A stretch of DNA of 64,000 nt from Blattabacterium cuenoti (GTDB lineage: Bacteria > Bacteroidota > Bacteroidia > Flavobacteriales > Blattabacteriaceae), in NCBI RefSeq assembly GCF_014251235.1, contig NZ_CP059181.1, positions 434,001 through 498,000 on the forward strand. The letters are read 5' to 3'. The notes beneath the pieces are model-generated. The model saw only the letters and a list, made by a program, of their open reading frames with translations. It did no database searches and had not been told where the DNA came from. Of this stretch, positions 21,674 to 30,268 are shown in pieces; the first letter of the stretch is position 1, and the number at the start of each line of letters is the position of its first letter. The position numbers and the translations under genes were made by a program.

Positions 21674-22207
21674 TTATTTTTTTTTGGATAATATTTCTGT
21701 GATTCTAAAAAAATTATTCTGAAAAATATTCAGAGAAGAAATAACATTTCCGATTGGATTTTTAAGAGAATTTAAAATATCTGTTATAAGATCTTTTTTA
21801 GACTTCAAATTAATTAATTTATCTAAATCTTTGTTTCCAAAATAAAAAGATCCATCTACATATACTCCTTTTAAATAAGGTTTATCCATTTTTCCCTCTA
21901 TATGAAATTTCTTTATAATTTTTGATGGAATATTAACTGAACCTGAATTAGAAGTCAAAATAGTTGTATTCCCTTTTAAAATAGAAAAAAATGGGTCCAT
22001 TTTTTTCTTGATACTACTTAACGCATTTTTTAATAAAGTGTTTTTTACTACCTTCATTTGAAAACGATTTTCATAAAAAGTTCTTCTCAAAAAAGAGATT
22101 TGATTAGAATTTAAATAAGATACATCAATAATGTATATTATTATATTATTATCTGATAATAAAGAAATCAATTTTAATAATTCTTCTTTTTTCTTTTCCT
22201 TCTTCAT
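21674..22207 (-). CDS. rplJ: Ribosomal protein L10
   Basis: Base of the L7/L12 stalk. The 177 residues carry the N-terminal KEELLKLI helix and the KVVKNTLLKNAL segment of the RNA-binding domain, followed by the C-terminal helix that binds L12 dimers. It overlaps rplA by 4 bp (ATGA type), implying coupled translation. The protein ends in a Lys run encoded by an A9 tract. I see no L10-leader hairpin; rplA leaves no space for one. Confidence 0.94.
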   Translation of the reverse strand: MKKEKKKEELLKLISLLSDNNIIIYIIDVSYLNSNQISFLRRTFYENRFQMKVVKNTLLKNALSSIKKKMDPFFSILKGNTTILTSNSGSVNIPSKIIKKFHIEGKMDKPYLKGVYVDGSFYFGNKDLDKLINLKSKKDLITDILNSLKNPIGNVISSLNIFQNNFFRITEILSKKK

Positions 22208-22905
22208 TTTTTTACAAGACTTTTTAAATCTACTAATAACCCAAAACTCATAGTAGTAGACAAATAAATACTTTTTATATAAGTACCCTTAGAAGATGAA
22301 GGCTTATTTTTAATAATTTGATTCATAAATGATTGAACATTATCCAATAAATCTTTACAATTAAAAGAAATCTTTCCTATAGAAGAATGAACAATACCAT
22401 AACGATCCGCTTTAAAAATAATTTTTCCCAATCGAATAGCTCTAATTAATTCTTTAGGATTCATAGAGATTGTCTCCATTTTAGGATTAGGCATCAATCC
22501 TATTGGCCCCAATATTTTACCTATAGGACTTAACTGACTCATAACAGTAGGCATAGCTACTATTATATCCATTCCTTTCCATCCGGATTTAATTTTTTCT
22601 ATATAATCATCTAATCCTACATAATCAGCTCCAGCTTTTTTAGATTCCAATTCCTTATCTTTTGTTACTAAAGCTAAAATTTTAATTTTCCTTCCTGTTC
22701 CATGTGGTAACAAAACAGAACCTCTTAACATCTGATCGGGTAATCGTGTATTTATATTAAGACGAACAGAAATATCTACAGAGGAATCAAATTTTACAAA
22801 ATTTGTTTCTTTTAGAAGTAAGAAAGCTTCTTCAAAAGAATATTTTTTATTTTGAATAATTTTATCTAAAAAAATTCTTTTATTTTTTGTTATTTTTTTT
22901 GACAT
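22204..22905 (-). CDS. rplA: Ribosomal protein L1
   Basis: Large-subunit L1, which controls the tRNA exit stalk. The start chosen is ATG at 22905 (MSKKITKNKRIF), giving 233 residues, the usual L1 length. An in-frame ATG at 22941 would add 12 hydrophobic residues without family support and would overlap rplK. Conserved blocks are LLPHGTGRKIKI, GADYVGLDDYIEKIKSGW and GKILGPIGLMPNPKMETIS. Operon position is between rplK and rplJ. Confidence 0.94.
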   Translation of the reverse strand: MSKKITKNKRIFLDKIIQNKKYSFEEAFLLLKETNFVKFDSSVDISVRLNINTRLPDQMLRGSVLLPHGTGRKIKILALVTKDKELESKKAGADYVGLDDYIEKIKSGWKGMDIIVAMPTVMSQLSPIGKILGPIGLMPNPKMETISMNPKELIRAIRLGKIIFKADRYGIVHSSIGKISFNCKDLLDNVQSFMNQIIKNKPSSSKGTYIKSIYLSTTMSFGLLVDLKSLVKK

Positions 22906-22933
22906 GAGCAAAGAATAATGTAAAATTAATTTT

Positions 22934-23368
22934 TTAATCAAAAATTTCTATCCCCATAGAACGTGCCGTTCCTAATATCATAGATATAGCAGATTGAATA
23001 GAAAAACAATTCATATCTTCCATTTTATTTTTTGCAATTATCTTAATCTCATCCATACTAATTTTACCAATTTTTGAACGATTAGACTCACTAGACCCTT
23101 TTTTTTCTTTTATATTCTTTAACAAAAGGACTGATACTGGAGGTTTTTTAATTAAAAAATCAAATGATTTGTCTTCATAAACAGTAATAATAACTGGACA
23201 GTTTTCTCCATGAGAATTTTTTGTTTTAGAATTATATTTTTTACAAAAATCCATAATATTTACTCCAGAACTACCTAAAATAGGACCGATAGGAGGCGAA
23301 GGATTAGCTTTCCCTCCTATTATTTTTTGTATTTTAATTTTTTTTATAATTTTTTTACGATGATTCAT
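22934..23368 (-). CDS. rplK: Ribosomal protein L11
   Basis: GTPase-centre protein. In the 144 residues the N-terminal domain shows GGKANPSPPIGPILGSSGVN with KKYNSKT after it, and the C-terminal rRNA-binding domain ends MILGTARSMGIEIF. The only departure is the spelling of the first line (PSPPIGPILGSSG, usually PAPPVGPALG), a drift expected in endosymbionts. First ribosomal gene after nusG. Confidence 0.95.
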   Translation of the reverse strand: MNHRKKIIKKIKIQKIIGGKANPSPPIGPILGSSGVNIMDFCKKYNSKTKNSHGENCPVIITVYEDKSFDFLIKKPPVSVLLLKNIKEKKGSSESNRSKIGKISMDEIKIIAKNKMEDMNCFSIQSAISMILGTARSMGIEIFD

Positions 23369-23408
23369 TTTATATTATATACTATATACGTTATATATAT
23401 CTATTTTT

Positions 23409-23957
23409 CTATATTTTTTCTATTTGTGTAAAATTAAGTTCTAATGGAGTTTTTCTTCCAAAAATTAAAACCGATAATTCCAATTTTCTTTTTTCTTCAT
23501 TAATTTTTTCAATAGTTCCATTGAAACCACTAAATGGTCCGTCTATAACTTTGATAGTTTCTCCAACTAAAAAAGGAATACTGATATTTTCATAAGTTTC
23601 GGATAATTGATCTATTTTTCCTAACATTTTATTTACTTCTTCTTTTCTCATAGGGATTGCAGATCCTTTTTTCCCTTCACTTAAAAAATTTATAACTCCA
23701 GGGACATTTTTAATTACATGAGCTGCTTCTCCATCTAAATTAATTTCTATCATAACATATCCAGGATAATAAACTTTATCCCTATGAATCCTTTTTCCTT
23801 TTCTCATTTGTATAACTTTCTCTATAGGTACTAATACCTTACCTATATAATCTTTAAATCCATTATCTCTAATCTCATTTTCAATATATGATTTTACTTT
23901 TTTTTCTTTACCGCTAATAGTTTTTAAAACATACCATTTTTTTTCCAAATTATCCAT
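23409..23957 (-). CDS. nusG: Transcription antitermination/elongation factor NusG
   Basis: Binds RNA polymerase clamps and links transcription with translation. The 182 residues comprise an NGN domain (KKWYVLKTISGKEKKV at 5-20, YPGYVMIEI) and a KOW domain at about 129-150 (VIDGPFSGFNGTIEKI). Full length. The order secE-nusG-rplK is the common bacterial arrangement. Confidence 0.96.
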   Translation of the reverse strand: MDNLEKKWYVLKTISGKEKKVKSYIENEIRDNGFKDYIGKVLVPIEKVIQMRKGKRIHRDKVYYPGYVMIEINLDGEAAHVIKNVPGVINFLSEGKKGSAIPMRKEEVNKMLGKIDQLSETYENISIPFLVGETIKVIDGPFSGFNGTIEKINEEKRKLELSVLIFGRKTPLELNFTQIEKI

Positions 23958-23978
23958 ATATATTATTATTATATTTTT

Positions 23979-24164
23979 TTATAAGGAAAAAAATTTTTTG
24001 ATCAAAAAAATCAATAAACCATCTACACCATATAAAAATATGGATAAAAATATAGAAAAAATAGACACTGTAATTGTAGTAATTAGCAAATCCAACCATT
24101 TAGGCCATGTTATATTATAAATAAATTCATCGTAAATTTCTAAAAAATAATTTTTTATCTTCAT
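23979..24164 (-). CDS. secE: Preprotein translocase subunit SecE
   Basis: Short single-helix form of SecE (61 residues), which clamps SecY. The amphipathic KNYFLEIYDEFIYNITWP segment precedes one membrane helix at about 25-50. The Trp-Pro pair before the helix is the family hallmark. It lies between tRNA-Trp and nusG. Confidence 0.92.
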   Translation of the reverse strand: MKIKNYFLEIYDEFIYNITWPKWLDLLITTITVSIFSIFLSIFLYGVDGLLIFLIKKFFSL

Positions 24165-24185
24165 AAAATTTACGAATTTTTATTG

Positions 24186-24258
24186 CACGGATGGTAAGAA
24201 TCGAACTTACGACCTTCGGTTTTGGAGACCGATGCTCTACCAGCTGAGCTACACCCGT
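24186..24258 (-). tRNA. tRNA-Trp (CCA)
   Basis: 73-base cloverleaf: acceptor ACGGGTG/CATCCGT, D-stem GCTC/GAGC, anticodon stem-loop TCGGT-CTCCAAA-ACCGA, T-arm GTAAG-TTCGATT-CTTAC, discriminator G. No CCA is encoded. It lies between tuf and secE, as usual in Bacteroidetes. Confidence 0.96.
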
Positions 24259-24290
24259 TCTCTTATTTTTTTCTCTTATTTAAAAAATAA

Positions 24291-25478
24291 TTAATCCATT
24301 ATTTGAATGACTTGTCCAGCTCCTACAGTTTTACCTCCCTCACGAATAGCAAAACGTAAATTTTCACTTAAAGCTACTGGCTGATGTAATTCTACTTCCA
24401 TAGAAATATTATCACCAGGCATTACCATTTCTATTCCATCAGATAAATGAATCTCTCCAGTCACATCCGTAGTTCTCAAATAAAATTGAGGACGATATTT
24501 ATCATGAAAAGGAGTATGTCTTCCTCCTTCTTCTTTTGTTAGAATATATACTTTAGCTTTGAACTTTTTATATGGTTTCAAAGATCCTGGTTTACCAATA
24601 ACCATACCACGTCTAATGTCATTTTTTTCTATTCCACGCAATAATAAACCTACATTATCACCAGCTTGTCCTCTATCCAAAATTTTACGAAACATTTCTA
24701 CTCCTGTAACAGTAGAAGATAATTTATTTTCTACCATACCAATAATATCGACAACTTCTCCTGTATTAATAATTCCACTTTCTATACGACCTGTGGCTAC
24801 AGTTCCTCTTCCCGTTATAGTAAATACATCTTCTATAGGCATTAAAAATGGTTTATCCATTTCTCTAATTGGTTCTGGTATGTATTCATCCAGAACTTTC
24901 ATAAGTTCTTTAATTTTTTCAATCCATTTTTTTTCCCCATTTAATGCTCCTAACGCAGAACCTTTAACAATAGGTATATTATCTCCATCGTATTCATACT
25001 TAGAAAGTAATTCTCTTATTTCCATTTCTACTAATTCTAATAATTCTGGGTCATCAACTTGATCTACTTTATTCATAAAAACAACTATTTTAGGAACACC
25101 AACTTGACGTGCTAATAAAATATGTTCTCTTGTTTGAGGCATAGGTCCATCTGTAGCAGCAACTACTAAAATAGCACCATCCATTTGAGCTGCTCCAGTT
25201 ATCATATTTTTAACATAATCTGCATGTCCAGGACAATCTACATGTGCATAATGTCTGTTTATAGTTTCATATTCAACATGAGAAGTATTAATTGTTATTC
25301 CTCTAGCCTTTTCTTCAGGAGCATTATCTATTGCATCAAAACTTTTTTCTTCGGCTAATCCTATTTCTGATAAAACTTTTGTTATTGATGCAGTCAAAGT
25401 CGTTTTTCCATGATCAACGTGACCTGTTGTTCCTATATTCAAATGTGGTTTGTCACGTTTAAATTTTTCTTTTGCCAT
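24291..25478 (-). CDS. tuf: Elongation factor Tu
   Basis: GTPase delivering aminoacyl-tRNA to the ribosome. The 395 residues carry GHVDHGKT at 19-26, DCPGH at 81-85 and NKVD at 136-139, then domains 2 and 3 to a C-terminal [11 protein letters not shown]. It is flanked by four tRNA genes upstream and tRNA-Trp downstream, all minus strand, and is probably one transcript from the promoter at 25985-26015. It is one of the most conserved sequences in the window. Confidence 0.99.
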   Translation of the reverse strand: MAKEKFKRDKPHLNIGTTGHVDHGKTTLTASITKVLSEIGLAEEKSFDAIDNAPEEKARGITINTSHVEYETINRHYAHVDCPGHADYVKNMITGAAQMDGAILVVAATDGPMPQTREHILLARQVGVPKIVVFMNKVDQVDDPELLELVEMEIRELLSKYEYDGDNIPIVKGSALGALNGEKKWIEKIKELMKVLDEYIPEPIREMDKPFLMPIEDVFTITGRGTVATGRIESGIINTGEVVDIIGMVENKLSSTVTGVEMFRKILDRGQAGDNVGLLLRGIEKNDIRRGMVIGKPGSLKPYKKFKAKVYILTKEEGGRHTPFHDKYRPQFYLRTTDVTGEIHLSDGIEMVMPGDNISMEVELHQPVALSENLRFAIREGGKTVGAGQVIQIMD

Positions 25479-25519
25479 GATAATAGTTTATAAAATTTTT
25501 AATAAATCATATAAATAAA

Positions 25520-25591
25520 AGCCAAAGTCGGGATTTGAACCCGTGACCTCTTCCATACCAAGGAAGTGCTCTTCCTCTGAGCTACATTGGC
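25520..25591 (-). tRNA. tRNA-Thr (GGU)
   Basis: 72 bases. Acceptor GCCAATG/CTTTGGC has a T:T mismatch at the sixth pair. D-stem is GCTC/GAGC with a 7-base loop. Anticodon arm CTTCC-TTGGTAT-GGAAG gives GGT. T-arm ACGGG/CCCGA has an A:A at its outer pair. Discriminator T. The mismatches suggest a decayed but functional tRNA. Confidence 0.92.
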
Positions 25592-25619
25592 TATTATTGG
25601 TATATTATAATAATAATAG

Positions 25620-25692
25620 AGCGGAAGACGGGATTCGAACCCGCGACTTTCAACTTGGAAGGCTGATGCTCTACCAACTGAGCTACTTCCGC
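25620..25692 (-). tRNA. tRNA-Gly (UCC)
   Basis: 73 bases. Acceptor GCGGAAG/CTTCCGC pairs perfectly, the anticodon loop CTTCCAA gives TCC, and the T-arm is GCGGG-TTCGAAT-CCCGT. Second of the four tRNAs upstream of tuf. Confidence 0.96.
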
Positions 25693-25704
25693 TTTCCAAA
25701 AAAA

Positions 25705-25788
25705 TGGGGAGAGCAGGATTCGAACCTGCGAAGGCAAAGCCAACAGATTTACAGTCTGTCCTCGTTAACCAAACTTGAGTATCTCCCC
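25705..25788 (-). tRNA. tRNA-Tyr (GUA)
   Basis: 84 bases, class II. Acceptor GGGGAGA/TCTCCCC, anticodon arm ACAGA-CTGTAAA-TCTGT gives GTA. A long variable arm (GGCTTTGCC) is followed by a normal T-arm. Discriminator A, no encoded CCA. Confidence 0.96.
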
Positions 25789-25833
25789 TTTTCCTTTTTA
25801 TTTCTATCATCAAACCAAACAAAAACAAAGAAG

Positions 25834-25910
25834 AGCCGGTGGAGGGATTCGAACCCACGACCCCGAGATTACAAATCACGTGCTCTTTATACCAACTGAG
25901 CTACACCGGC
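25834..25910 (-). tRNA. tRNA-Thr (UGU)
   Basis: 77 bases. Acceptor GCCGGTG/CACCGGC is perfect. Anticodon arm CGTGA-TTTGTAA-TCTCG gives TGT, with a T:T mismatch in the stem centre. The T-stem GTGGG/CCCTC has a second T:T, and the D-loop is long (12 bases). It is first in the tuf cluster, about 75 bases after the promoter at 25985-26015. Confidence 0.93.
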
Positions 25911-25984
25911 AATTATATATACGAAAAAAAATAGATTCCATAATAATTTACTAACCATGAATATCAGGTATGTAGTAGTGTTTA

Positions 25985-26015
25985 CAAATCTATAGAGATT
26001 TTTATAAATCTCAAA
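25985..26015 (-). promoter_or_regulatory. Bacteroidetes-type promoter of the tRNA-tuf-secE operon
   Basis: On the minus strand TTTG is followed by exactly 19 bases and then TAGATTTG, a full match to TTTG-N19-TAnnTTTG, the established Bacteroidetes housekeeping promoter. The spacer holds a perfect inverted repeat (GAGATTT/AAATCTC, plus-strand 25995-26012). Transcription should start near 25978, about 70 bases before tRNA-Thr(UGU). The same hairpin lies just after lspA and may also mark its transcript end. Confidence 0.72.
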
Positions 26016-26028
26016 AAAATAATGAATT

Positions 26029-26673
26029 TCAAAAAATTTTTATATGTTTAATTTTTTTATTAAAAATTAATAAAAAAAGGATACCAAAGAATATTATCAC
26101 ATCAGAAAAATTAAATACTGGTTTAAATAATTGAAATTTACATCCACCAAAAAAAGGAAACCAATTAGGAATATTGGTATTAATTATAGGAAAATAGAAC
26201 ATATCAACAACACATCCTTCTAGAAAAGAAGCATATCCATTTTTATTAAAAGGATTTTGGATTTTAGATAATCCAGTATAAGGAATCCATTTATGAAATT
26301 TTTTATAGTAAATAGTCCCCTTATTAAATAATAAACCATATAAAGCACTATCTATTAAATTCCCTATAGCTCCGGATAAAATAAAAATACTAGGAATAAT
26401 TAAGTAATTAGATGATTTTTTTTTAATTTTATTGCAAATAAAAATAAATAGAAAGAAAACAAAAATTAAACGAAAAATACTCAAAAGTATTTTTCCCTTA
26501 TTTCCGGGAAATAGAGAAAGACCATAAGCCATCCCCGGATTTTCTACAAAAAAAATCCAAAAAAATGGAAAAATAGGAATACCGTTTCCTAACTCAAAAT
26601 GAGTTTTTATATAAATTTTAAAAAATTGATCAATCAATAAGATTGAAAAAATACCTAGAAAAATTTTCTTCAA
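26029..26673 (-). CDS. lspA: Lipoprotein signal peptidase (signal peptidase II)
   Basis: Aspartic membrane protease that cleaves prolipoproteins ahead of the lipid-modified Cys. The 214 residues contain four hydrophobic segments, the motif ENPGMAYGL (44-52), the first catalytic Asp in GNLIDS (D108) and the second in FNFSD (D191). The usual Arg after the first Asp is Ser here. A long loop between the two catalytic motifs makes it bigger than E. coli LspA, as in other Bacteroidetes. One likely client, the small lipoprotein at 34775, lies in this window. It lies downstream of ileS on the same strand, 51 bases away. Confidence 0.92.
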   Translation of the reverse strand: MKKIFLGIFSILLIDQFFKIYIKTHFELGNGIPIFPFFWIFFVENPGMAYGLSLFPGNKGKILLSIFRLIFVFFLFIFICNKIKKKSSNYLIIPSIFILSGAIGNLIDSALYGLLFNKGTIYYKKFHKWIPYTGLSKIQNPFNKNGYASFLEGCVVDMFYFPIINTNIPNWFPFFGGCKFQLFKPVFNFSDVIIFFGILFLLIFNKKIKHIKIF

Positions 26674-26724
26674 AAAATTAAGATTTTACTTATGTTATTA
26701 TTTTCTATAAAAATTGAAAAATTT

Positions 26725-29700
26725 TTACAAATTTTTTTTTGATACTCTTTGTATAAATATATAGATCTCTTCTTCTCCAAAAGGAATTTTAATTCCTTTT
26801 CCTATTTTTTCTTCAAAAAAAAGTCTTTCAGAAAGTGTTTCCTTACAGATATGATCCTTATTATTCTGAATAAAAAATTTCATTTTTCTATTAAGAGGAC
26901 TTATATAGGTTAATATTCTATCTACTATATTATATTTACTCTTTTTTCTCAACTGTTGTATAGTTCTAATTAATTCCCTTATCATATAATCCTCTCTAAG
27001 AGAATCTGTAATATTTAAGTCTAATGCTATTGTTAATTCATTATCAAATAAAATAGACCAATTTTTTATAACTTCAGTAGTTATTTTAACATCTTTTATA
27101 GAAAGAACAATTTTTTCTCCATCTATAAAAAAAGAACAATTTTTTCCTGATTCTATTTCCTGTATTTTTTTTGGAGAAAAATTTTTAATATAATCAGATA
27201 TTTGATGAGTCTTATTTCCAAATTTTGGTCCAATCATTTTATAATTAGGATGAACACGTTTTATAAATTCTAAAGAATTCTGAGGAGAATCTAAAAATTC
27301 AATTTTTTTTACATTAATCTCTTTTAAAAGAATATTGGATAAGTTTTTTAATCCAATAAGTATTTTTTTCTCTTTTAAAAAAACAAGAATTTTTTGTAAT
27401 GGTTGACGTATTTTTATTCCATTTTTTTTTCTAATAGAAAAAGCCATTTTTGTTATTCTTTGAACTATTATCATCAACTTTTCTAAAGTTGAATTAACCA
27501 GATTAGAATCATATCTTGGAAAAGATGACAAATGAACACTTTCAAAAGTTTCTTTTTTCGTTATTGAATTTAAATCAATATATAATTTTTCTGAAAAAAA
27601 TGGAGTAATGGGAGAAATTAATTTTGATATAGTAATTAAACAGTTATAAAGTATTTGATAAGCTGATATTTTATCGTTATTATATTCTTCTTTCCAGAAT
27701 CTTCTTCTGCATAATCTTATATACCAATTACTTAATTTATCTACAACAAAAGAAAATATTAAACGAGCCGCTTTAGTTGGATTATAAACAGCATAATATC
27801 CATCCACTTTTTTAATCATTGTATTTAATTCAGAAAGAATCCATACATCTAATTCTATTTTACTTTCCATGTAACAATTTTTTTCTTTATAAGAAAAATC
27901 ATCTATGTTAGCATATAAAACAAAAAAAGAATAAATATTATAAAGAGTTCCAAAAAATTTCTTAATTCCTGTATCAATTTCTCTTTTGTTAAATTTTAAA
28001 TTATCCCATGGTTCTGAGTTAAAAATAATATACCAACGTATAGAATCTGCACCGTAATTATCTATTAAAGAAATAGGATCAATAGTATTTCCTTTACTCT
28101 TAGACATTTTTTGTCCTTTTTCATCTAAAACAAGGCCTGTTGATACTACATTTTTATATGCAATAGAATTAAATAATATAGAACTGATAGCATGCAATGT
28201 AAAAAACCATCCTCTTGTCTGATCTATTCCTTCTGCAATAAAATCTGCAGGAAAAAATATATTATTATCTATCAACTTTTTATTTTCAAAAGGATAATGA
28301 AATTGAGCATAAGGCATTGATCCTGAATCAAACCATACATCTATTAAATCTGGTTCTCTCATCATAGGTTTTCCACTAGAGGAAACCAATATAATTTGAT
28401 CCAAAAAATGTTTATGTAGATCTAATTGATCATAATTTTTATTTTCCATATCATTTGGAACAAAATTTTTTAATAAATGAATAGACATAAAACCATGTTT
28501 AATAGACTTATTTATTTCTACAAACAATTCCTGAATAGATCCTATAATTAATTCTTCTTTTCCATTTTTAGTCCTCCAAATAGGTAAAGGAGTCCCCCAA
28601 TATCTAGAACGTGATAAATTCCAATCTTTTAAATTATTTAACCATGATTCAAAACGTTTTTTTCCTACATTTTTAGGAAACCAATTAATTTTTTTGTTTA
28701 AAAAAACCATCTTATCTTTCATCTTTTTTGTATTTATAAACCATGAATCTAAAGGATAATAAATAATTGGTTTTTCTGTTCTCCAACAGTGTGGATAAAA
28801 ATGTGTATATTTTTCTACTTTAAAAATCTTATTTTCTTTATTAAGAAATGTAACTAAATCTTGATCTACGGATCTATTTTTCGTATTTTTTTCTTCAAAA
28901 CTGTTCTTAATATATCTACCACCAAATTGATGAGGATAAGATTTTAAAAATCGACCTTGAACATCTACTAATGGAATAGGTCTCTTATCCTGATTTAGAA
29001 TTAACATAGATGGAATATTATATTTTTTTGCTAATTTTAAATCTTCTATTCCAAAAGTAGGAGCAATATGAACAATACCTGTCCCTTCCTTTGTATTAAC
29101 ATATTCATCTCCTTCTATTATTTGAAAAGCTCTTTCCTTATTTTTATAAGGTTTAAACCATGAAATTAATTGTTCATATCGACTTTTAACTAAATCTTTT
29201 CCTTTAATTATACCTATGACGAAATAAGGAATTTTATCTTCTTTTACTTTTACTTTAAAATTATAAAAATCAAAATAATTTGATACAGAATAAAATTTAT
29301 TAGGTTGTAATATCTTATGAATTAATTTTCTAGCAAAAAGAATATATTCTATTAAATAAGAAGAAGAAAAAAAATTATAAATTTTAACTAAAACATAGTC
29401 TATATTCGATCCAATAGCTAAAGCTGTATTAGATGGAAGAGTCCAAGGCGTTGTTGTCCAAGATAACAAAAATAAATTACTTGTTTCTTCTAACAATTCC
29501 TGAATTTTTTTTGACAAAGTTTCTTTTTTTACTTTAAATTTTAAAATAGGAGAAATCTGTTCTATTTTTTTATAAGCTCCAGGCATGTTTAACTCATGAT
29601 GACTTAATCCTGTTCCTGCTGCTGGAGAATAAGGTTGAATAGTATAATCTTTGTACAAAATCTTTTTTTGATAAAGTTTTTTAATCAACCACCATACACT

Positions 29701-30183
29701 TTCTATATATTTTGTTTTATATGTAATAAAAGAATTCTCCATATCTATCCAATAACCTATCTTATCTGTAAACTCTATCCATTCTTTCATTGATTCTTGA
29801 ACAAAAGAAAAACAAATTTTGTTATAATCTTTTACACTAATATTTTTCCCTATATCATTCTTAGTTATTCCTAGTTTTTTTTCCACATTGATTTCTATAG
29901 GTAAACCGTGAGTATCCCATCCAGCTTTTCTAATCACTTTTTTACCTTTTAATGTATGATATCTTCCGAAAATATCTTTTATAGTTCTTGCTACTATATG
30001 ATGTAACCCTGGCTTTCCATTCAAAGAAGGAGGACCTTCATATAAGGTATATATGGATATATTTTTATTTTTTTTAGATTGAAAACTTTTTTTAAGAATT
30101 TTATTTCTTTTCCAGTATTGATAAATTTCTTTATCTATTTCATTAAGATTCAATGTTTTATATTCTAAAAATTTTATTGACAT
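26725..30183 (-). CDS. ileS: Isoleucyl-tRNA synthetase, eukaryote-like type
   Basis: Class I synthetase, 1152 residues. The HIGH-equivalent reads GLHH at 59-62 within PPSLNGKPGLHH, WDTHGLP follows, and KMSKS is near residue 692. The long C-terminal part, without the bacterial zinc finger, and the PPSxNGxPGxHH signature mark the eukaryote-like IleRS found in Bacteroidetes, a type linked elsewhere to mupirocin insensitivity. The editing domain between the motifs is present. Complete. Confidence 0.95.
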   Translation of the reverse strand: MSIKFLEYKTLNLNEIDKEIYQYWKRNKILKKSFQSKKNKNISIYTLYEGPPSLNGKPGLHHIVARTIKDIFGRYHTLKGKKVIRKAGWDTHGLPIEINVEKKLGITKNDIGKNISVKDYNKICFSFVQESMKEWIEFTDKIGYWIDMENSFITYKTKYIESVWWLIKKLYQKKILYKDYTIQPYSPAAGTGLSHHELNMPGAYKKIEQISPILKFKVKKETLSKKIQELLEETSNLFLLSWTTTPWTLPSNTALAIGSNIDYVLVKIYNFFSSSYLIEYILFARKLIHKILQPNKFYSVSNYFDFYNFKVKVKEDKIPYFVIGIIKGKDLVKSRYEQLISWFKPYKNKERAFQIIEGDEYVNTKEGTGIVHIAPTFGIEDLKLAKKYNIPSMLILNQDKRPIPLVDVQGRFLKSYPHQFGGRYIKNSFEEKNTKNRSVDQDLVTFLNKENKIFKVEKYTHFYPHCWRTEKPIIYYPLDSWFINTKKMKDKMVFLNKKINWFPKNVGKKRFESWLNNLKDWNLSRSRYWGTPLPIWRTKNGKEELIIGSIQELFVEINKSIKHGFMSIHLLKNFVPNDMENKNYDQLDLHKHFLDQIILVSSSGKPMMREPDLIDVWFDSGSMPYAQFHYPFENKKLIDNNIFFPADFIAEGIDQTRGWFFTLHAISSILFNSIAYKNVVSTGLVLDEKGQKMSKSKGNTIDPISLIDNYGADSIRWYIIFNSEPWDNLKFNKREIDTGIKKFFGTLYNIYSFFVLYANIDDFSYKEKNCYMESKIELDVWILSELNTMIKKVDGYYAVYNPTKAARLIFSFVVDKLSNWYIRLCRRRFWKEEYNNDKISAYQILYNCLITISKLISPITPFFSEKLYIDLNSITKKETFESVHLSSFPRYDSNLVNSTLEKLMIIVQRITKMAFSIRKKNGIKIRQPLQKILVFLKEKKILIGLKNLSNILLKEINVKKIEFLDSPQNSLEFIKRVHPNYKMIGPKFGNKTHQISDYIKNFSPKKIQEIESGKNCSFFIDGEKIVLSIKDVKITTEVIKNWSILFDNELTIALDLNITDSLREDYMIRELIRTIQQLRKKSKYNIVDRILTYISPLNRKMKFFIQNNKDHICKETLSERLFFEEKIGKGIKIPFGEEEIYIFIQRVSKKNL

Positions 30184-30268
30184 ATTTCAAAAAAAATTTT
30201 ATCTATTTATTAATAAAACTTTATTTTCATAAAATACCATATTTTACTTTTTTTTCTATCCATAAAAC

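Noticed and set aside
22906-22941. Longer start for rplA
   Set aside because: The extra 12 residues have no counterpart in L1 and create an overlap with rplK.
25499-25899. Two long overlapping reading frames on opposite strands across the four-tRNA cluster
   Set aside because: They are translations of tRNA genes and their complements (the well-known spurious 'EDGIRTRD'-type frames).
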